46,587 nucleotides of DNA from CADCTB01 sp036269435 (GTDB taxonomy: Bacteria; Actinomycetota; Acidimicrobiia; Acidimicrobiales; AC-14), in the NCBI GenBank assembly GCA_036269435.1, contig DATASA010000009.1, positions 1 through 46,587 of the forward strand, written 5' to 3'. A program made the position numbers and the translations under genes. This document shows positions 24,116-32,205 of this stretch, piece by piece. Numbering within the stretch: position 1 is the stretch's first letter; every line of letters begins with the position of its first letter. The notes beneath the pieces are model-generated. The model was not told where the DNA came from and made no database searches. It was given only the letters and a program-made list of their open reading frames with translations.

Positions 24116-24859
24116 ATGAAGGGTGTAATCCTCGCCGGGGGAAGCGGCAGCCGGCTCTTCCCCCTGACGCGCATCACCAACAAGCACCTCCTGCCGATCT
24201 ACGACCGGCCCATGGTCAGCTACGCCATCGAGGCCCTGGTGAAGGCGGACGTGTCCGAGATCATGGTCGTCACCGGCGGAACCCACGCCGGCGAGTTCCT
24301 CCGGCTGCTGGGCAGCGGCCACGAGCACGGCATCGACCGGCTCGTGTACGCCTACCAGGAGCGCCCGGGCGGCATCGCCGAGGCGCTGGGGCTGGCCCGC
24401 CGCTTCGTGGACGACGACTCGCTGGTGGTCATGCTGGCCGACAACATCGTCGAGCGGTCACTCGCCCCGGCCGTCTCCCACTTCCTGGCCCAGGACAAGG
24501 GCGCCCGCATCCTGCTCTCACGGGTCGCCGAGGCGTCGCACCTGTCGCAGCTCGGCGTGCCCGAGTTCGACGAGCAGAACCGGATGCGCCGCATCATCGA
24601 GAAGCCCGAGGACCCGCCCAGCCCATACGCGGTGACCGGCATCTACTTCTACGACAACCGTGTGTTCGAGATCATTCCGACGCTCGAGCCGTCCGGGCGC
24701 GGCGAGCTCGAGATCACCGACGTCAACAACTGGTTCGTCGGCGAGGGGCTCATGGAGTGGGAAGTGCTGGAAGGATTCTGGGGCGACGCGGGCGAGTCGA
24801 TCGACGGCTATTACGCGGTCAACGACTTCGTCCGTACCCACGGCGCCAACCGGTCCTGA
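24116..24859 (+). CDS. Short glucose-1-phosphate thymidylyltransferase-type nucleotidyltransferase
   Basis: The 247-residue enzyme joins a sugar-1-phosphate to a nucleotide. It has the nucleotide loop LAGGSGSRLFPLT (about 6-18), the NKHLLPIYDRPM segment with the catalytic Lys, YAYQERPGGIAEAL for base and sugar recognition, LADNIVE with the metal-binding Asp, and ITDVNNWF late. It resembles RmlA but lacks the last 40-50 residues, like the short RmlA2/archaeal forms. Product sugar is unclear; no other dTDP-sugar genes are adjacent. The ATG at 24116 follows a weak AGGGT; a GTG lies immediately before it in frame. Confidence 0.85.
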   Translation: MKGVILAGGSGSRLFPLTRITNKHLLPIYDRPMVSYAIEALVKADVSEIMVVTGGTHAGEFLRLLGSGHEHGIDRLVYAYQERPGGIAEALGLARRFVDDDSLVVMLADNIVERSLAPAVSHFLAQDKGARILLSRVAEASHLSQLGVPEFDEQNRMRRIIEKPEDPPSPYAVTGIYFYDNRVFEIIPTLEPSGRGELEITDVNNWFVGEGLMEWEVLEGFWGDAGESIDGYYAVNDFVRTHGANRS

Positions 24860-24875
24860 GCGTCGCCGGCTCGGG

Positions 24876-25520
24876 TCATCGCGCCCGCCGGACGGCGGCC
24901 GCGACCACGTCGACCGAGGGTTCGGCGCTCGTGCCGCCGTCGCCGAGAAAGAGGCCGTGGACGGCCACGGCGACAAACGCCAACTGCGTCGGGTTGCGGG
25001 CCAGGACGCCGTCGCCAAGCTCGTCGGCGTGTTCGCGCAGGTACGCCGCCGCGGCCCGGACGGCGGCCTGCTGGCGTCGGTCGCGCTCGGCCGGCAGGTC
25101 GAACTTCCACCGTCGCGTGCGATCGGAGATCAGCGCCTTCGAGGCGTCATCGAGCTCGATGCCCGTCGCCGGGAAGACCCGGCAGTCGTAGGTGCGGCAC
25201 GTGCGAGGCCGATCCTCGTAGATCGAGCAGCCGCCGTCGACGAACATCGGGCAGTGGCCGCGCTCGTCGTAGCCCATGAGCACGTTGCCGGTCGGAAGTC
25301 CCGGCGCCGGGAACAGCAGGGCGGACGGGATGCGCGACAGCGTCCGGGTCTCGTCGGGCGCGACGTGCACGAACTGTGACGACGTGCAGCACGCCGTGCA
25401 CCCGCCGCAGGGGACCGCTGCGCCCGCGTCGTCGCGCTGCGCCCGGCCGAAGGCGACGATCCACGACGAGAACCTGCCGGCCGCCAAATCCTGTTGTGCG
25501 TCGGTCTGGTCGTCTGCCAT
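24876..25520 (-). CDS. YkgJ-family cysteine-cluster protein
   Basis: The 214-residue protein carries the cysteine pattern CGGCTACC near residue 40 and CPMF, GCSIYEDRPRTCRTYDCR near 90-115. This is the arrangement of the YkgJ/CxxCxxCC family thought to bind zinc or an Fe-S cluster. Enzyme activity for this family is not firmly known. The C-terminal half is helical and unrecognised. The ATG at 25520 is preferred over one at 25550, which adds ten Arg-rich residues; neither has a strong ribosome site. It converges with the nucleotidyltransferase and lies 35 bases downstream of the glycosyltransferase stop, so it may belong to the leftward operon from 29275. Confidence 0.78.
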   Translation of the reverse strand: MADDQTDAQQDLAAGRFSSWIVAFGRAQRDDAGAAVPCGGCTACCTSSQFVHVAPDETRTLSRIPSALLFPAPGLPTGNVLMGYDERGHCPMFVDGGCSIYEDRPRTCRTYDCRVFPATGIELDDASKALISDRTRRWKFDLPAERDRRQQAAVRAAAAYLREHADELGDGVLARNPTQLAFVAVAVHGLFLGDGGTSAEPSVDVVAAAVRRAR

Positions 25521-25555
25521 TCGTGCCCGGCGATGGGCCGGTTGCCGCACCGCGG

Positions 25556-26731
25556 TCAGTGCGACGGTTGATGGTAACGGGATCCGATCCCCTCGTAGAT
25601 CCGGACGTGCTGGGCCGCCGCCGCCTCCCAGGTGAACCGGGCCGCCACCCGTGCCCCGCCGGCTCGCAGCCGGTCGCGCAACGCCGGGTCCTCGATCACC
25701 GACCGCATGGCCCGGGCCAGCGCGTCGGGGTCGGACCTGGGAACGAGGAGCGCGCTCTCGCCGTCGGTCAGGTACTCCCGGAACACGGGGATGTCCGTGG
25801 CCACGACCGGCAACCGCGCGCTCATGGCCTCCAGCACGGCGAGCCCCCAGCCCTCCTTGATCGACGGGAAGGCCAGTGCGTCGGCGGCGCCGTACCAGCC
25901 GGGAAGCTCGTCGTCGGCCACCGTGCCGAGAAGGACGACATCGCGGTCGAGCGCCAGGCCGAGCGCAGGCAGGCCGGCCAGTGCCGCCTCCCGGTACTCG
26001 GCGTAGTCCTGGAACGAGTGGCCGCCGACGACGGCCAGCACGGGACTGGGGGAGACCTCCGCCTTCAGCCGGCCCAGGGCAGCCAGGAGGTCGACGCTGC
26101 CCTTGCGCGGCTCGATGCCGCCGATGGCGAGGAAGAGGAACCGGCCTTCCGCTCCGACCCGACTGCGGAGGGCGGCGCGTCGCTCCGGCGCTGTTCGGCC
26201 GAACCGGAGGCGGTCGACGCCGTTGTAGACCACGCCGGCGTCGACCCCGTAGTCGGCGTGGAGCAGTGCCCGCCAGTGCAGGCTCACGACCAGCACGATG
26301 TCGGGCTCGATGATGGCCTGGCGCTGGCAGTCGATGAGCGCCGGCGTGGTGAAGTCGTCGACGTGGTGGACGGTGCGCACGACCGGGATGCGGGCGCCGC
26401 CGTCGCGCACCCGCGCCGCCGCCCGGGCCGCGATGCAGTCCTGCGCGTGGAAGACGTCGAAGTCGGCCGCCATGGACGAGAGGCCGTCGACCAGGGCGTC
26501 CACCGACTGGGACACCCGTTGCTCGAGCGTGTCCGCCGCCGGGGGAGAGGGCACGATCACGTGCGGGGCGGCGACCGGCCGGAAGAACCCGCGGTCAGGG
26601 TCACCGAGGGCGACGACGGTCACGTCCGCGCCCGCGGCGGTGAGCGCCTCCGCCAGCGACAGTGTGTGGACCACGCCGCCGCGAGGCTTGGTCGAGTACG
26701 TGACCAGCGCGACCCGCGGGCCGGTGGTCAC
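25556..26731 (-). CDS. MSMEG_0565-like family-4 glycosyltransferase
   Basis: The 391-residue GT-B enzyme opens with VALVTYSTKPRGGVVHTLSLAEAL. It has FHAQDCIAARAA, VVRTVHHVDDF, VVYNGVDRLRFG, the phosphate-binding IGGIEPRKGSVDLL, and the donor-site SIKEGWGLAVLEAMSARLPVVA with the EX7E pair. TVHHVDDF and the cluster context match the MSMEG_0565-type enzymes found with the Nit1 nitrogen-starvation genes. Acceptor and donor are unknown. The GTG start overlaps the FdrA stop (GTGA), so it is co-translated with a carbamoyl-transfer subunit, an unexpected pairing. Assignment to this subfamily rests on memory of the family and needs a search. Confidence 0.78.
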   Translation of the reverse strand: MTTGPRVALVTYSTKPRGGVVHTLSLAEALTAAGADVTVVALGDPDRGFFRPVAAPHVIVPSPPAADTLEQRVSQSVDALVDGLSSMAADFDVFHAQDCIAARAAARVRDGGARIPVVRTVHHVDDFTTPALIDCQRQAIIEPDIVLVVSLHWRALLHADYGVDAGVVYNGVDRLRFGRTAPERRAALRSRVGAEGRFLFLAIGGIEPRKGSVDLLAALGRLKAEVSPSPVLAVVGGHSFQDYAEYREAALAGLPALGLALDRDVVLLGTVADDELPGWYGAADALAFPSIKEGWGLAVLEAMSARLPVVATDIPVFREYLTDGESALLVPRSDPDALARAMRSVIEDPALRDRLRAGGARVAARFTWEAAAAQHVRIYEGIGSRYHQPSH

Positions 26732-28281
26732 GGTCGAGCGGTGACCAGCGCCGGGTCGCGCAGGGCCAGCGCGGCAGCGGCGAGCGAGGCTCGGGCCGCG
26801 GTCTCGGTGACGAGGCACCCGGCGTCGCGCAGCTTGGCCCGCTGGCCCTCGAAGCCCTGCGGGTCGCCGGCGGTCCCCAGGACGTAGGCGACCACCTGTG
26901 GGCCGGCGCCCCCGTCGATGACCTCGGCGCAGACCGGTGCCAGCTCCCCGGCCGGGTCGGGGTGCGAGCCGTGGCCGAGGACGACGTCGAGCAGGACCAC
27001 GGCCGTCTCGGGTGAGCGTCCTTCCGCCCGCAGCAGCCCGACGCGCGCTTGCGGGTCGATCATCGGGTGCGGCCGGCCCTTCGTGTACTCCTCCTCGCCG
27101 AGGTCGAGGCAGACGTGGCTGCCGTCGGGTGCGGGCAACCCGTAGCGCTTGTCGATCGGCGTGTTCGAGTAGATCGGGCCGAGCCGGCGGGTCAGGATCA
27201 CCAGCGACTCGTAGCACAACGTCCCCCCCGAGAACAGGCCGCGGACGAGCCGCCGGTCGCCGGACGCCGACGACGAGAGGCGGGCGCACGCGTCCTCGAC
27301 CTGGGCGGTCAGCCCGTCCGACGGGTCGGGCGCGTCGATGCCCACGGCGGCGAGGGCCCGGATCACCCCCTCCTCCAGCGTGGTCACCACCTCGACCCCG
27401 TCGGGAAGGTCGAGCGGGGCCTCCAGGCCGACCATGGCCGCGACCAGCGGCGTGCCGCCGGCCAGGCCGACGACCGCCTTCGCCACCCGTGGCGAGGGCG
27501 GCTTGGACACGAACAGGATGGCGTCCGTGCCGGGGTCCTCCCGCATCGCCGCAATGGCCAGCTTGGCCATCCGGCCGTCGACGGCCTCGCTCAGGTCGCG
27601 GCCACCGAGGCCGACCACGTGGGACACGCCGGCGCCCCACCGGTCGAGCAGGCTCATCGCCTCCTGGGCCCCGGTGCCGGCGGCGGCGATCACGCCGACC
27701 CGTCCCCGCCTGACCACGTTGGCGAACCCGAGGCCGATCCCCCCGAGCATCGCCGTCCCCGCGCCCGGGCCCATGACCAGCCGGCCGACCTGGCCGGCGC
27801 GGTCCTTGAGCTCGACCTCGTCGGCGACCGTCACGTTGTCGCTGAAGAGCAGGACGTGCAAGCCGGCCGACAGGGCCTTGTGGGCCTCGATCGCCGCGTA
27901 GTCGCCCGGCACCGAGACGATGGCCACGTTGGTGCCCGGGTGCAGGCTGACGGCCTCGTCGACGGTGCGGGCCCGGCGTTCGGCCCGGTCGGCGCCCCCG
28001 CCGCTGCGCGCCGCGAACAGGGCCTGTTCGGCGGCGCCGATCGCTGCCTCCACCACCGCCTCGTCAGCGGCGCGGGCGGCCACGAACAGGTCGTTGGCCG
28101 ATGCCGGACCCACGTCGGCGGACGCGAAACCCTGACCGAGGAGGATGTCCAGGTTGGCGGGCGTCGCCATGGCCGCGGCCGCCCACTCGACCCCGTCGAC
28201 GTCGAACATGGAGCGCGTCCCCGACAACTGCAGGACCGAATCCAGGTAGGTGTCGGCGAAGACCTTGACTCGGGTGGCCAT
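26728..28281 (-). CDS. FdrA/AllF-like subunit (acyl-CoA synthetase fold)
   Basis: The 517-residue protein belongs to the FdrA family, related to succinyl-CoA synthetase. Marks are VPGDYAAIEAHKALSAG, the phosphohistidine-loop-like IAAAGTGAQEAM, SGGTLCYES and DLGEEEYTKGRPHPMIDP. In E. coli, FdrA (AllF) with YlbE and YlbF (AllG, AllH) makes the oxamate carbamoyltransferase of allantoin catabolism, releasing carbamoyl phosphate. Here the DUF1116 and DUF2877 partners lie at 38795-41004 on the other strand. The carbamate kinase gene ends four bases upstream. The natural substrate need not be oxamate; no allantoin or ureidoglycolate genes are in the window. Confidence 0.87.
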   Translation of the reverse strand: MATRVKVFADTYLDSVLQLSGTRSMFDVDGVEWAAAAMATPANLDILLGQGFASADVGPASANDLFVAARAADEAVVEAAIGAAEQALFAARSGGGADRAERRARTVDEAVSLHPGTNVAIVSVPGDYAAIEAHKALSAGLHVLLFSDNVTVADEVELKDRAGQVGRLVMGPGAGTAMLGGIGLGFANVVRRGRVGVIAAAGTGAQEAMSLLDRWGAGVSHVVGLGGRDLSEAVDGRMAKLAIAAMREDPGTDAILFVSKPPSPRVAKAVVGLAGGTPLVAAMVGLEAPLDLPDGVEVVTTLEEGVIRALAAVGIDAPDPSDGLTAQVEDACARLSSSASGDRRLVRGLFSGGTLCYESLVILTRRLGPIYSNTPIDKRYGLPAPDGSHVCLDLGEEEYTKGRPHPMIDPQARVGLLRAEGRSPETAVVLLDVVLGHGSHPDPAGELAPVCAEVIDGGAGPQVVAYVLGTAGDPQGFEGQRAKLRDAGCLVTETAARASLAAAALALRDPALVTARP

Positions 28282-28285
28282 CGCC

Positions 28286-29275
28286 TCAGTCGACCGCGGT
28301 CAGGGGCCGGACGCGGACGATTCGGGTGCCGGGATCGCCTTCGAGCTCCGACACGGTTCCCTCCAGCGAGGCGTAGACGAGCTGGGGCGTGGTGACGACG
28401 GCGATCTCGCCGCCCCGGCGGAGGAACTGGATCGCGGCCCGGATCTTGGGGCCCATGCTGCCCTCGGGGAACTCGCCGGAGTCCAGGTACGCCTCGGCCT
28501 CGACCACGCTCATCTCGTGGATCGGTACCTGCTGGGGGGTGCCGTAGTGCAGCAGGACGGAGTCGACACCGGTCACGAGGACGAGGGCTTCGGCCGCCAG
28601 CGCGGTGGCCAGCTGCTGGGCCGCGTAGTCCTTGTCGATCACCGCGTCGACCCCCTGGTAGCCGGTCTTGCCCCGGACCACGGGTACGCCCCCGCCCCCG
28701 GCCGCGACCACGACCATGTTCTGCTCGAGCAGGGCCCGGATGGCCGCCGTCTCCAGGATGGTCACCGGCTGGGGCGACGGCACGACCCGCCGGTAGCCCC
28801 GCCCGGCGTCCTCCTTCACCACCCAGCCCCGGCTGGCCCCGAGGGCCTCGGCCTCGTCCTTGGAGAAGAACGGCCCGATGGGCTTCGTCGGGTTCCCGAA
28901 GGCGGGGTCGTCGGGGCTGACCGACACGTGGGTGACGACGGCCACCGCCCCCCGCATCCACGACGGGTGGCCGACGTTGGCGACCTTGCCCAGGGCCAGG
29001 CAGATGGTGCTCCCGAGCTGGCCCTCGGTCATGGCGCCGAGGGCGAACAGGGGCTGGGCCGGCACCAGGGCGGCGCCCTCCTCCTGCTGGATGGCCAGGT
29101 TGCCGACCTGGGGCCCGTTTCCGTGGACCAGCACGACCCGCCATCCCGTGCGCAGGAGCGAGCACACCGACCGGGCCATCGACGTGGCGTTGCGCTCGAT
29201 GTCGTCGGCCGTGCCGGCCTGGCCCTCGCGAGTGAGCGCATTCCCACCCAGGGCGACGACGGCGGTCTTGGCCAT
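28286..29275 (-). CDS. Carbamate kinase (AllK/ArcC family)
   Basis: It converts carbamoyl phosphate and ADP to ATP, CO2 and ammonia, or the reverse. The 329-residue protein starts VVALGGNALTREGQ. It continues with VLVHGNGPQVGNLAIQ, SFFSK-like FFSKDEAEAL, VVVAAGGGGVPVV and VDAVIDKDYAAQQLA, and ends with MGPKIRAAIQFLRRGGEIAVVTT: the complete amino-acid kinase fold. The ATG at 29275 gives the family N-terminus exactly. It is first in a leftward operon with FdrA and a glycosyltransferase and would use carbamoyl phosphate made by the FdrA complex, yielding ATP and ammonia. Confidence 0.92.
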   Translation of the reverse strand: MAKTAVVALGGNALTREGQAGTADDIERNATSMARSVCSLLRTGWRVVLVHGNGPQVGNLAIQQEEGAALVPAQPLFALGAMTEGQLGSTICLALGKVANVGHPSWMRGAVAVVTHVSVSPDDPAFGNPTKPIGPFFSKDEAEALGASRGWVVKEDAGRGYRRVVPSPQPVTILETAAIRALLEQNMVVVAAGGGGVPVVRGKTGYQGVDAVIDKDYAAQQLATALAAEALVLVTGVDSVLLHYGTPQQVPIHEMSVVEAEAYLDSGEFPEGSMGPKIRAAIQFLRRGGEIAVVTTPQLVYASLEGTVSELEGDPGTRIVRVRPLTAVD

Positions 29276-29365
29276 GGACACACGCCCCCTCGAGGAACAG
29301 GATGCGAAATTTCTTTTCATCATAGTGTAGGGTGACCGTGAGCAGCGAGGGGGAGGAGGCACCCG
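29276..29365. promoter_or_regulatory. Divergent promoter region with AT-rich core
   Basis: This 90-base gap separates two divergent operons. It holds an unusually AT-rich stretch at about 29306-29330, including the palindrome GAAATTTC (29306-29313) and CATAGTGTAG. Leftward, TATGAT could be a -10 element. Promoters for both operons probably lie here; exact elements are inferred. Confidence 0.45.
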
Positions 29366-29713
29366 ATGAGCAACGACCAGACGCCTCCGGTCGGTCCCTT
29401 CTCCGACCCTGAAGTGCCCCGGGCCCTGCTCGCCCGATGGTTCCAGGCCGAGGAGCGGCTGTACCCCGTCGCCATGGTCCTCCCCGAGCGGTACGAGACG
29501 GTCGTCCGCCTGGTGGGCCGGGTGACCGAGCAGCTCCGGGCGTCGTGCCCCGATCTCGCCAGCCTCGTCGCGGCCGACGGCGACGCCCTCGAGACGGCCC
29601 GGCGGGTGGCGTCGTTCGACCCGGCCACCGCGGCCGACATCGACCTGTCCCTGATCGCCGGCGCGGCGTGCTCGATCCGCTACCGCGAGCTGGCCGCCAA
29701 CCGGACCTCGTAA
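29366..29713 (+). CDS. Hypothetical protein, 115 residues
   Basis: An ATG behind GGGGGAGGAGG opens a frame for a small acidic, mostly helical protein (LLARWFQAEERLYPVAMVLPERYETVVRLVGRV in the first half, ASFDPATAADIDLSLIAGAAC in the second). It has no signal peptide or membrane helix, one or two cysteines and no motif I know. It is the first gene rightwards from the divergent promoter shared with carbamate kinase and is followed 82 bases later by the radical SAM gene, so it probably belongs to the same nitrogen-related cluster. Confidence 0.65.
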   Translation: MSNDQTPPVGPFSDPEVPRALLARWFQAEERLYPVAMVLPERYETVVRLVGRVTEQLRASCPDLASLVAADGDALETARRVASFDPATAADIDLSLIAGAACSIRYRELAANRTS

Positions 29714-29795
29714 TTGACACCCTTGCCCGCTGCGATGTTGCCTGGAAGCGCGCTGGCGCCCGCAGGACACATCCGTACCCTCACGTAGGAGCCCC

Positions 29796-30920
29796 GTGCC
29801 GACAGACTCGCTCCTCGGCCCTCCGGCCGCCCTGGCCCACCTCCTCACCGAGCTCCAGAGCAAGGGGCTCAGAGTCGAAGCGTCCACCGAGGCCCGCCAT
29901 GGCGGCGCGGGCCCGAGCGACTCCGGGATGCTGTGGATCGAGGGCGTGGCCGTCACCGTCCCGGTCGACGCCGCCTTCGCCAAGTCGTCGCCCTACTCCC
30001 TGCGGGCCGAGGACGACGGTTTCGGCATCTACCACGACGGCGTGCGGATGGCCGCGGCCACCGGGGCGTCCCGGCCCCGGTACTACGACCTGACCACGGC
30101 CGACGGCACCCCCTACTGGAAGATCGCCCTGCTCCACCTCGACTCGCTGGCCAGCACGGTCCTGCAGACGTGCGCGTACTGGGGCAACGCCGACCAGTGC
30201 CAATTCTGCGGCATCGGCCTGTCGCTCGACGCCCACCGGACGATCGCCAAGAAGCGCCCGGAGCAGTTGGCCGAGGTGGCGGTCGCGGCCAAGGAGCTCG
30301 ACGGCGCGGTCGACGCCACCCTGACCACGGGCAGCACGTACGGCACCGACAAGGGCGCCCTGTACGTCGGCCGTTGCGGGGCGGCGGTGAAGGAGGCGGC
30401 CGGGCTGGCGGTGGAGGTCCAGTTCGAGCCGCCCGACGACCTCGACGTGATCGACCGGGTCCACGACATGGGAGTCGACTCGGTCGGCATCCACGTCGAG
30501 ACGTTCGACCCTGCCGTGCTGGCCCGCATCGCCCCGGCCAAGGCGCGCACGGGCATCGAGGGGTACTTCGCGGCGTGGGAGCGGGCGGTGAGCCTGTTCG
30601 GGGCCGGGCAGGTGTCGACGTACGTGATCCTGGGCATGGGCGAGGACCCCCAGCTGACCGTCGACGGCTGCAAGCGGGCCATCGACCTCGGCGTGTACCC
30701 CTTCGTCGTCCCCCTGCGACCCATCGCCGGCAGCCTCATGGAGGATCTGCCGCCGCCGACCGCCGAGTACACCGAGACGGTCTACCGCCAGGTCGTGCCC
30801 TACCTCGCCGCCCGCGGGCTGAGCGCCGAGGGCGCCACCGCCGGATGCGCCCGGTGCCAGGCCTGCTCGGCCATGAGCACCGTCGAGCGGGCGGTGACGC
30901 TGTCCAGGGCGCCGAGATGA
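29796..30920 (+). CDS. MSMEG_0568-like radical SAM protein
   Basis: The 374-residue protein has a TIM-barrel-like core (GVDSVGIHVETFDPAVLARI, VSTYVILGMGEDP). The expected cluster site reads TCAYWGNADQCQFCG: Cys126, Cys135 and Cys138, that is C-x8-C-x2-C rather than the standard C-x3-C-x2-C. A second C-x2-C-x2-C set sits near the C-terminus (351, 354, 357). The N-terminal 100 residues are a separate small domain. These features match the MSMEG_0568 family of Nit1-type clusters, linked in the literature to nitrile or cyanide nitrogen use; the reaction is unknown. GTG start after AGGAG; the stop overlaps the next ATG (ATGA). Confidence 0.83.
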   Translation: MPTDSLLGPPAALAHLLTELQSKGLRVEASTEARHGGAGPSDSGMLWIEGVAVTVPVDAAFAKSSPYSLRAEDDGFGIYHDGVRMAAATGASRPRYYDLTTADGTPYWKIALLHLDSLASTVLQTCAYWGNADQCQFCGIGLSLDAHRTIAKKRPEQLAEVAVAAKELDGAVDATLTTGSTYGTDKGALYVGRCGAAVKEAAGLAVEVQFEPPDDLDVIDRVHDMGVDSVGIHVETFDPAVLARIAPAKARTGIEGYFAAWERAVSLFGAGQVSTYVILGMGEDPQLTVDGCKRAIDLGVYPFVVPLRPIAGSLMEDLPPPTAEYTETVYRQVVPYLAARGLSAEGATAGCARCQACSAMSTVERAVTLSRAPR

Positions 30921-31432
30921 CCGACGCCCGTTCGCCGGTCCGGTCCGGGCGCCGCCACCGGGTCGAGTGCCGCCCGGCGGACACCGCCGAGGAGCTCGAC
31001 ACCCATTTCCGCATCCGCCACGAGGTGTTCGTCGAGGAGCAGGAGCTGTTCGGCGGCACCGACGTCGACGGGCACGACGCTGAGCCCGGCGTGGTGCACG
31101 TGCTCGCCTTCCTGAACGACGAGCCGGTGGGCACCGTGCGCCTGTTCCCGCTCCCGGTCGATGCCGGGGACCGGCTGTGGCAGGGCGACCGGCTGGCGGT
31201 GGTGCGGTCCGCCCGCATCCACGGCCTCGGCCGCCCCCTCGTGCGGTTCGCGGTGGCGACGGCAGGGGAGCGGGGCGGCCGGGAGATGGTCGCCCACATC
31301 CAGCTCCAGAACGTCGCCCTGTTCGAGCGGCTCGGCTGGCACAAGGACGGCGACGTCGAGGTCTATGTCGGCGTGCACCACCAGCCCATGGCCATCGACC
31401 TGCAGCGGGTCCGCCGCTCGTCCGTCGCCTGA
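30917..31432 (+). CDS. MSMEG_0567/Sll0786-like GNAT acetyltransferase
   Basis: The 171-residue protein has a GNAT fold: FRIRHEVFVEEQELF near 30-45, VVHVLAFLNDEPVGTVRLFPLP near 65-85, a glycine-rich acetyl-CoA loop region IHGLGRPLVRFA and the late NVALFERLGWHKDG. It matches the nitrogen-starvation acetyltransferase that accompanies MSMEG_0568 proteins in mycobacteria and cyanobacteria; I infer the subfamily from that pairing. It is co-translated with the radical SAM gene. The acceptor is unknown. In some Nit1 clusters this domain is fused to the AIR-synthase-like protein, which here is separate at 32206-33180. Confidence 0.82.
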   Translation: MTDARSPVRSGRRHRVECRPADTAEELDTHFRIRHEVFVEEQELFGGTDVDGHDAEPGVVHVLAFLNDEPVGTVRLFPLPVDAGDRLWQGDRLAVVRSARIHGLGRPLVRFAVATAGERGGREMVAHIQLQNVALFERLGWHKDGDVEVYVGVHHQPMAIDLQRVRRSSVA

Positions 31433-31435
31433 GCG

Positions 31436-31453
31436 GCGAACCCGCGGGTTCGC
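31436..31453. terminator. Perfect 18-base palindrome after the acetyltransferase gene
   Basis: GCGAACCCGCGGGTTCGC is an exact palindrome starting four bases after the stop. The likely role is a terminator stem without a T-run, or an operator for the small gene at 31502. Confidence 0.45.
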
Positions 31454-31501
31454 GCCGAAGCGGGTGTGACAGAGTCCGGGACAGCGAACCCGAGGAGGGC
31501 C

Positions 31502-31702
31502 ATGAGTGAGCACCTGAGAGACCGGTTGCACGAGGCCATGCACCGCGGCACCAAGGTCTCCGAGACCGAGTTGGAGGAGGTGACCGCCGTCGTGCTCGCC
31601 ATCGTCGCCGAGGTGACGGCGGAGGTGGCGCTGGTCATCGGCGAGCTGACCGCCCGCGTCGAGGCGCTGGAGTCGGCCAAGGGCGCGGCGGCCGCCGGGT
31701 AA
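31502..31702 (+). CDS. Small helical hypothetical protein, 66 residues
   Basis: An ATG behind GAGGAGG opens a frame for an acidic peptide. Its centre (SETELEEVTAVVLAIVAEVTAEVALVIGELTARVEALE, about 20-60) has the heptad-like Val/Leu/Ile pattern of a long amphipathic helix or coiled coil. No cysteine and no clear membrane segment. Family unknown. Its stop ends exactly one base before the stop of the convergent flavin/deazaflavin-type gene, leaving no room for a terminator between them. Confidence 0.6.
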   Translation: MSEHLRDRLHEAMHRGTKVSETELEEVTAVVLAIVAEVTAEVALVIGELTARVEALESAKGAAAAG

Positions 31703-32152
31703 TCACTGCTCGTCGCGTTGCGGGCCGTCCCCGACCGCGTACGCCGGCTGATGGACGGTGCGGCGGATGACGACCTCGTGGTCCGCGCTGAACGGACGTG
31801 CCTCCAGGTTCGAGCTCCACGAGACCGTCGGGGTGATCTCGAGGTACGTCCCCGGCCCGTACGAACCCGCCCGTTCGACGGGCGCCGCCGAGCCGTAGAT
31901 CCGCAGGTAGCGCGGTGTCCACGGATCGGCGGAGACCAGGTCGTCGACGACGAGCGCGACCTTGGTGTTCCCGTCCTGAACGTTGCGGAACTTGCGCGTC
32001 CGCTCGACGCCGAGCCCGCCGACGTACACGTGCGCGCCGTCGAACTCGTAGCCGACGGGAACCACATCGGGCTGGCCGTCCGAGGCGACCGTCGCCAGTC
32101 GCGCCAACCGCTGGGACCGCAGGTAGGTGATTTCCTCATCCGAGAAGGGCAT
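31703..32152 (-). CDS. PPOX-class (FMN/F420-dependent) family protein
   Basis: The 149-residue protein has the split-barrel fold of pyridoxamine-5'-phosphate-oxidase-like proteins. It opens with EEITYLRSQRLARLATVASDGQPDVVPVGYEFDG, followed by RTRKFRNVQDGNTKVALVVDD and RYLRIYGSA. This resembles the actinobacterial PPOX class that uses F420 or FMN to reduce small molecules. The family often acts on quinones or biliverdin, but the substrate here cannot be inferred. The ATG at 32152 follows AAGGAAAGAACG. It is leftward, separated from the upstream AIR-synthase-like gene by 53 bases, and may share its promoter. Confidence 0.83.
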   Translation of the reverse strand: MPFSDEEITYLRSQRLARLATVASDGQPDVVPVGYEFDGAHVYVGGLGVERTRKFRNVQDGNTKVALVVDDLVSADPWTPRYLRIYGSAAPVERAGSYGPGTYLEITPTVSWSSNLEARPFSADHEVVIRRTVHQPAYAVGDGPQRDEQ

Positions 32153-32205
32153 CGTTCTTTCCTTCCCTGGCGATGGCCCGACGCAATCGGCCGGATCGTC
32201 CCGAC

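Noticed and set aside
29714..29719. Perfect TTGACA before the radical SAM gene
   Set aside because: No acceptable -10 element at 15-19 bases; a chance match cannot be excluded.
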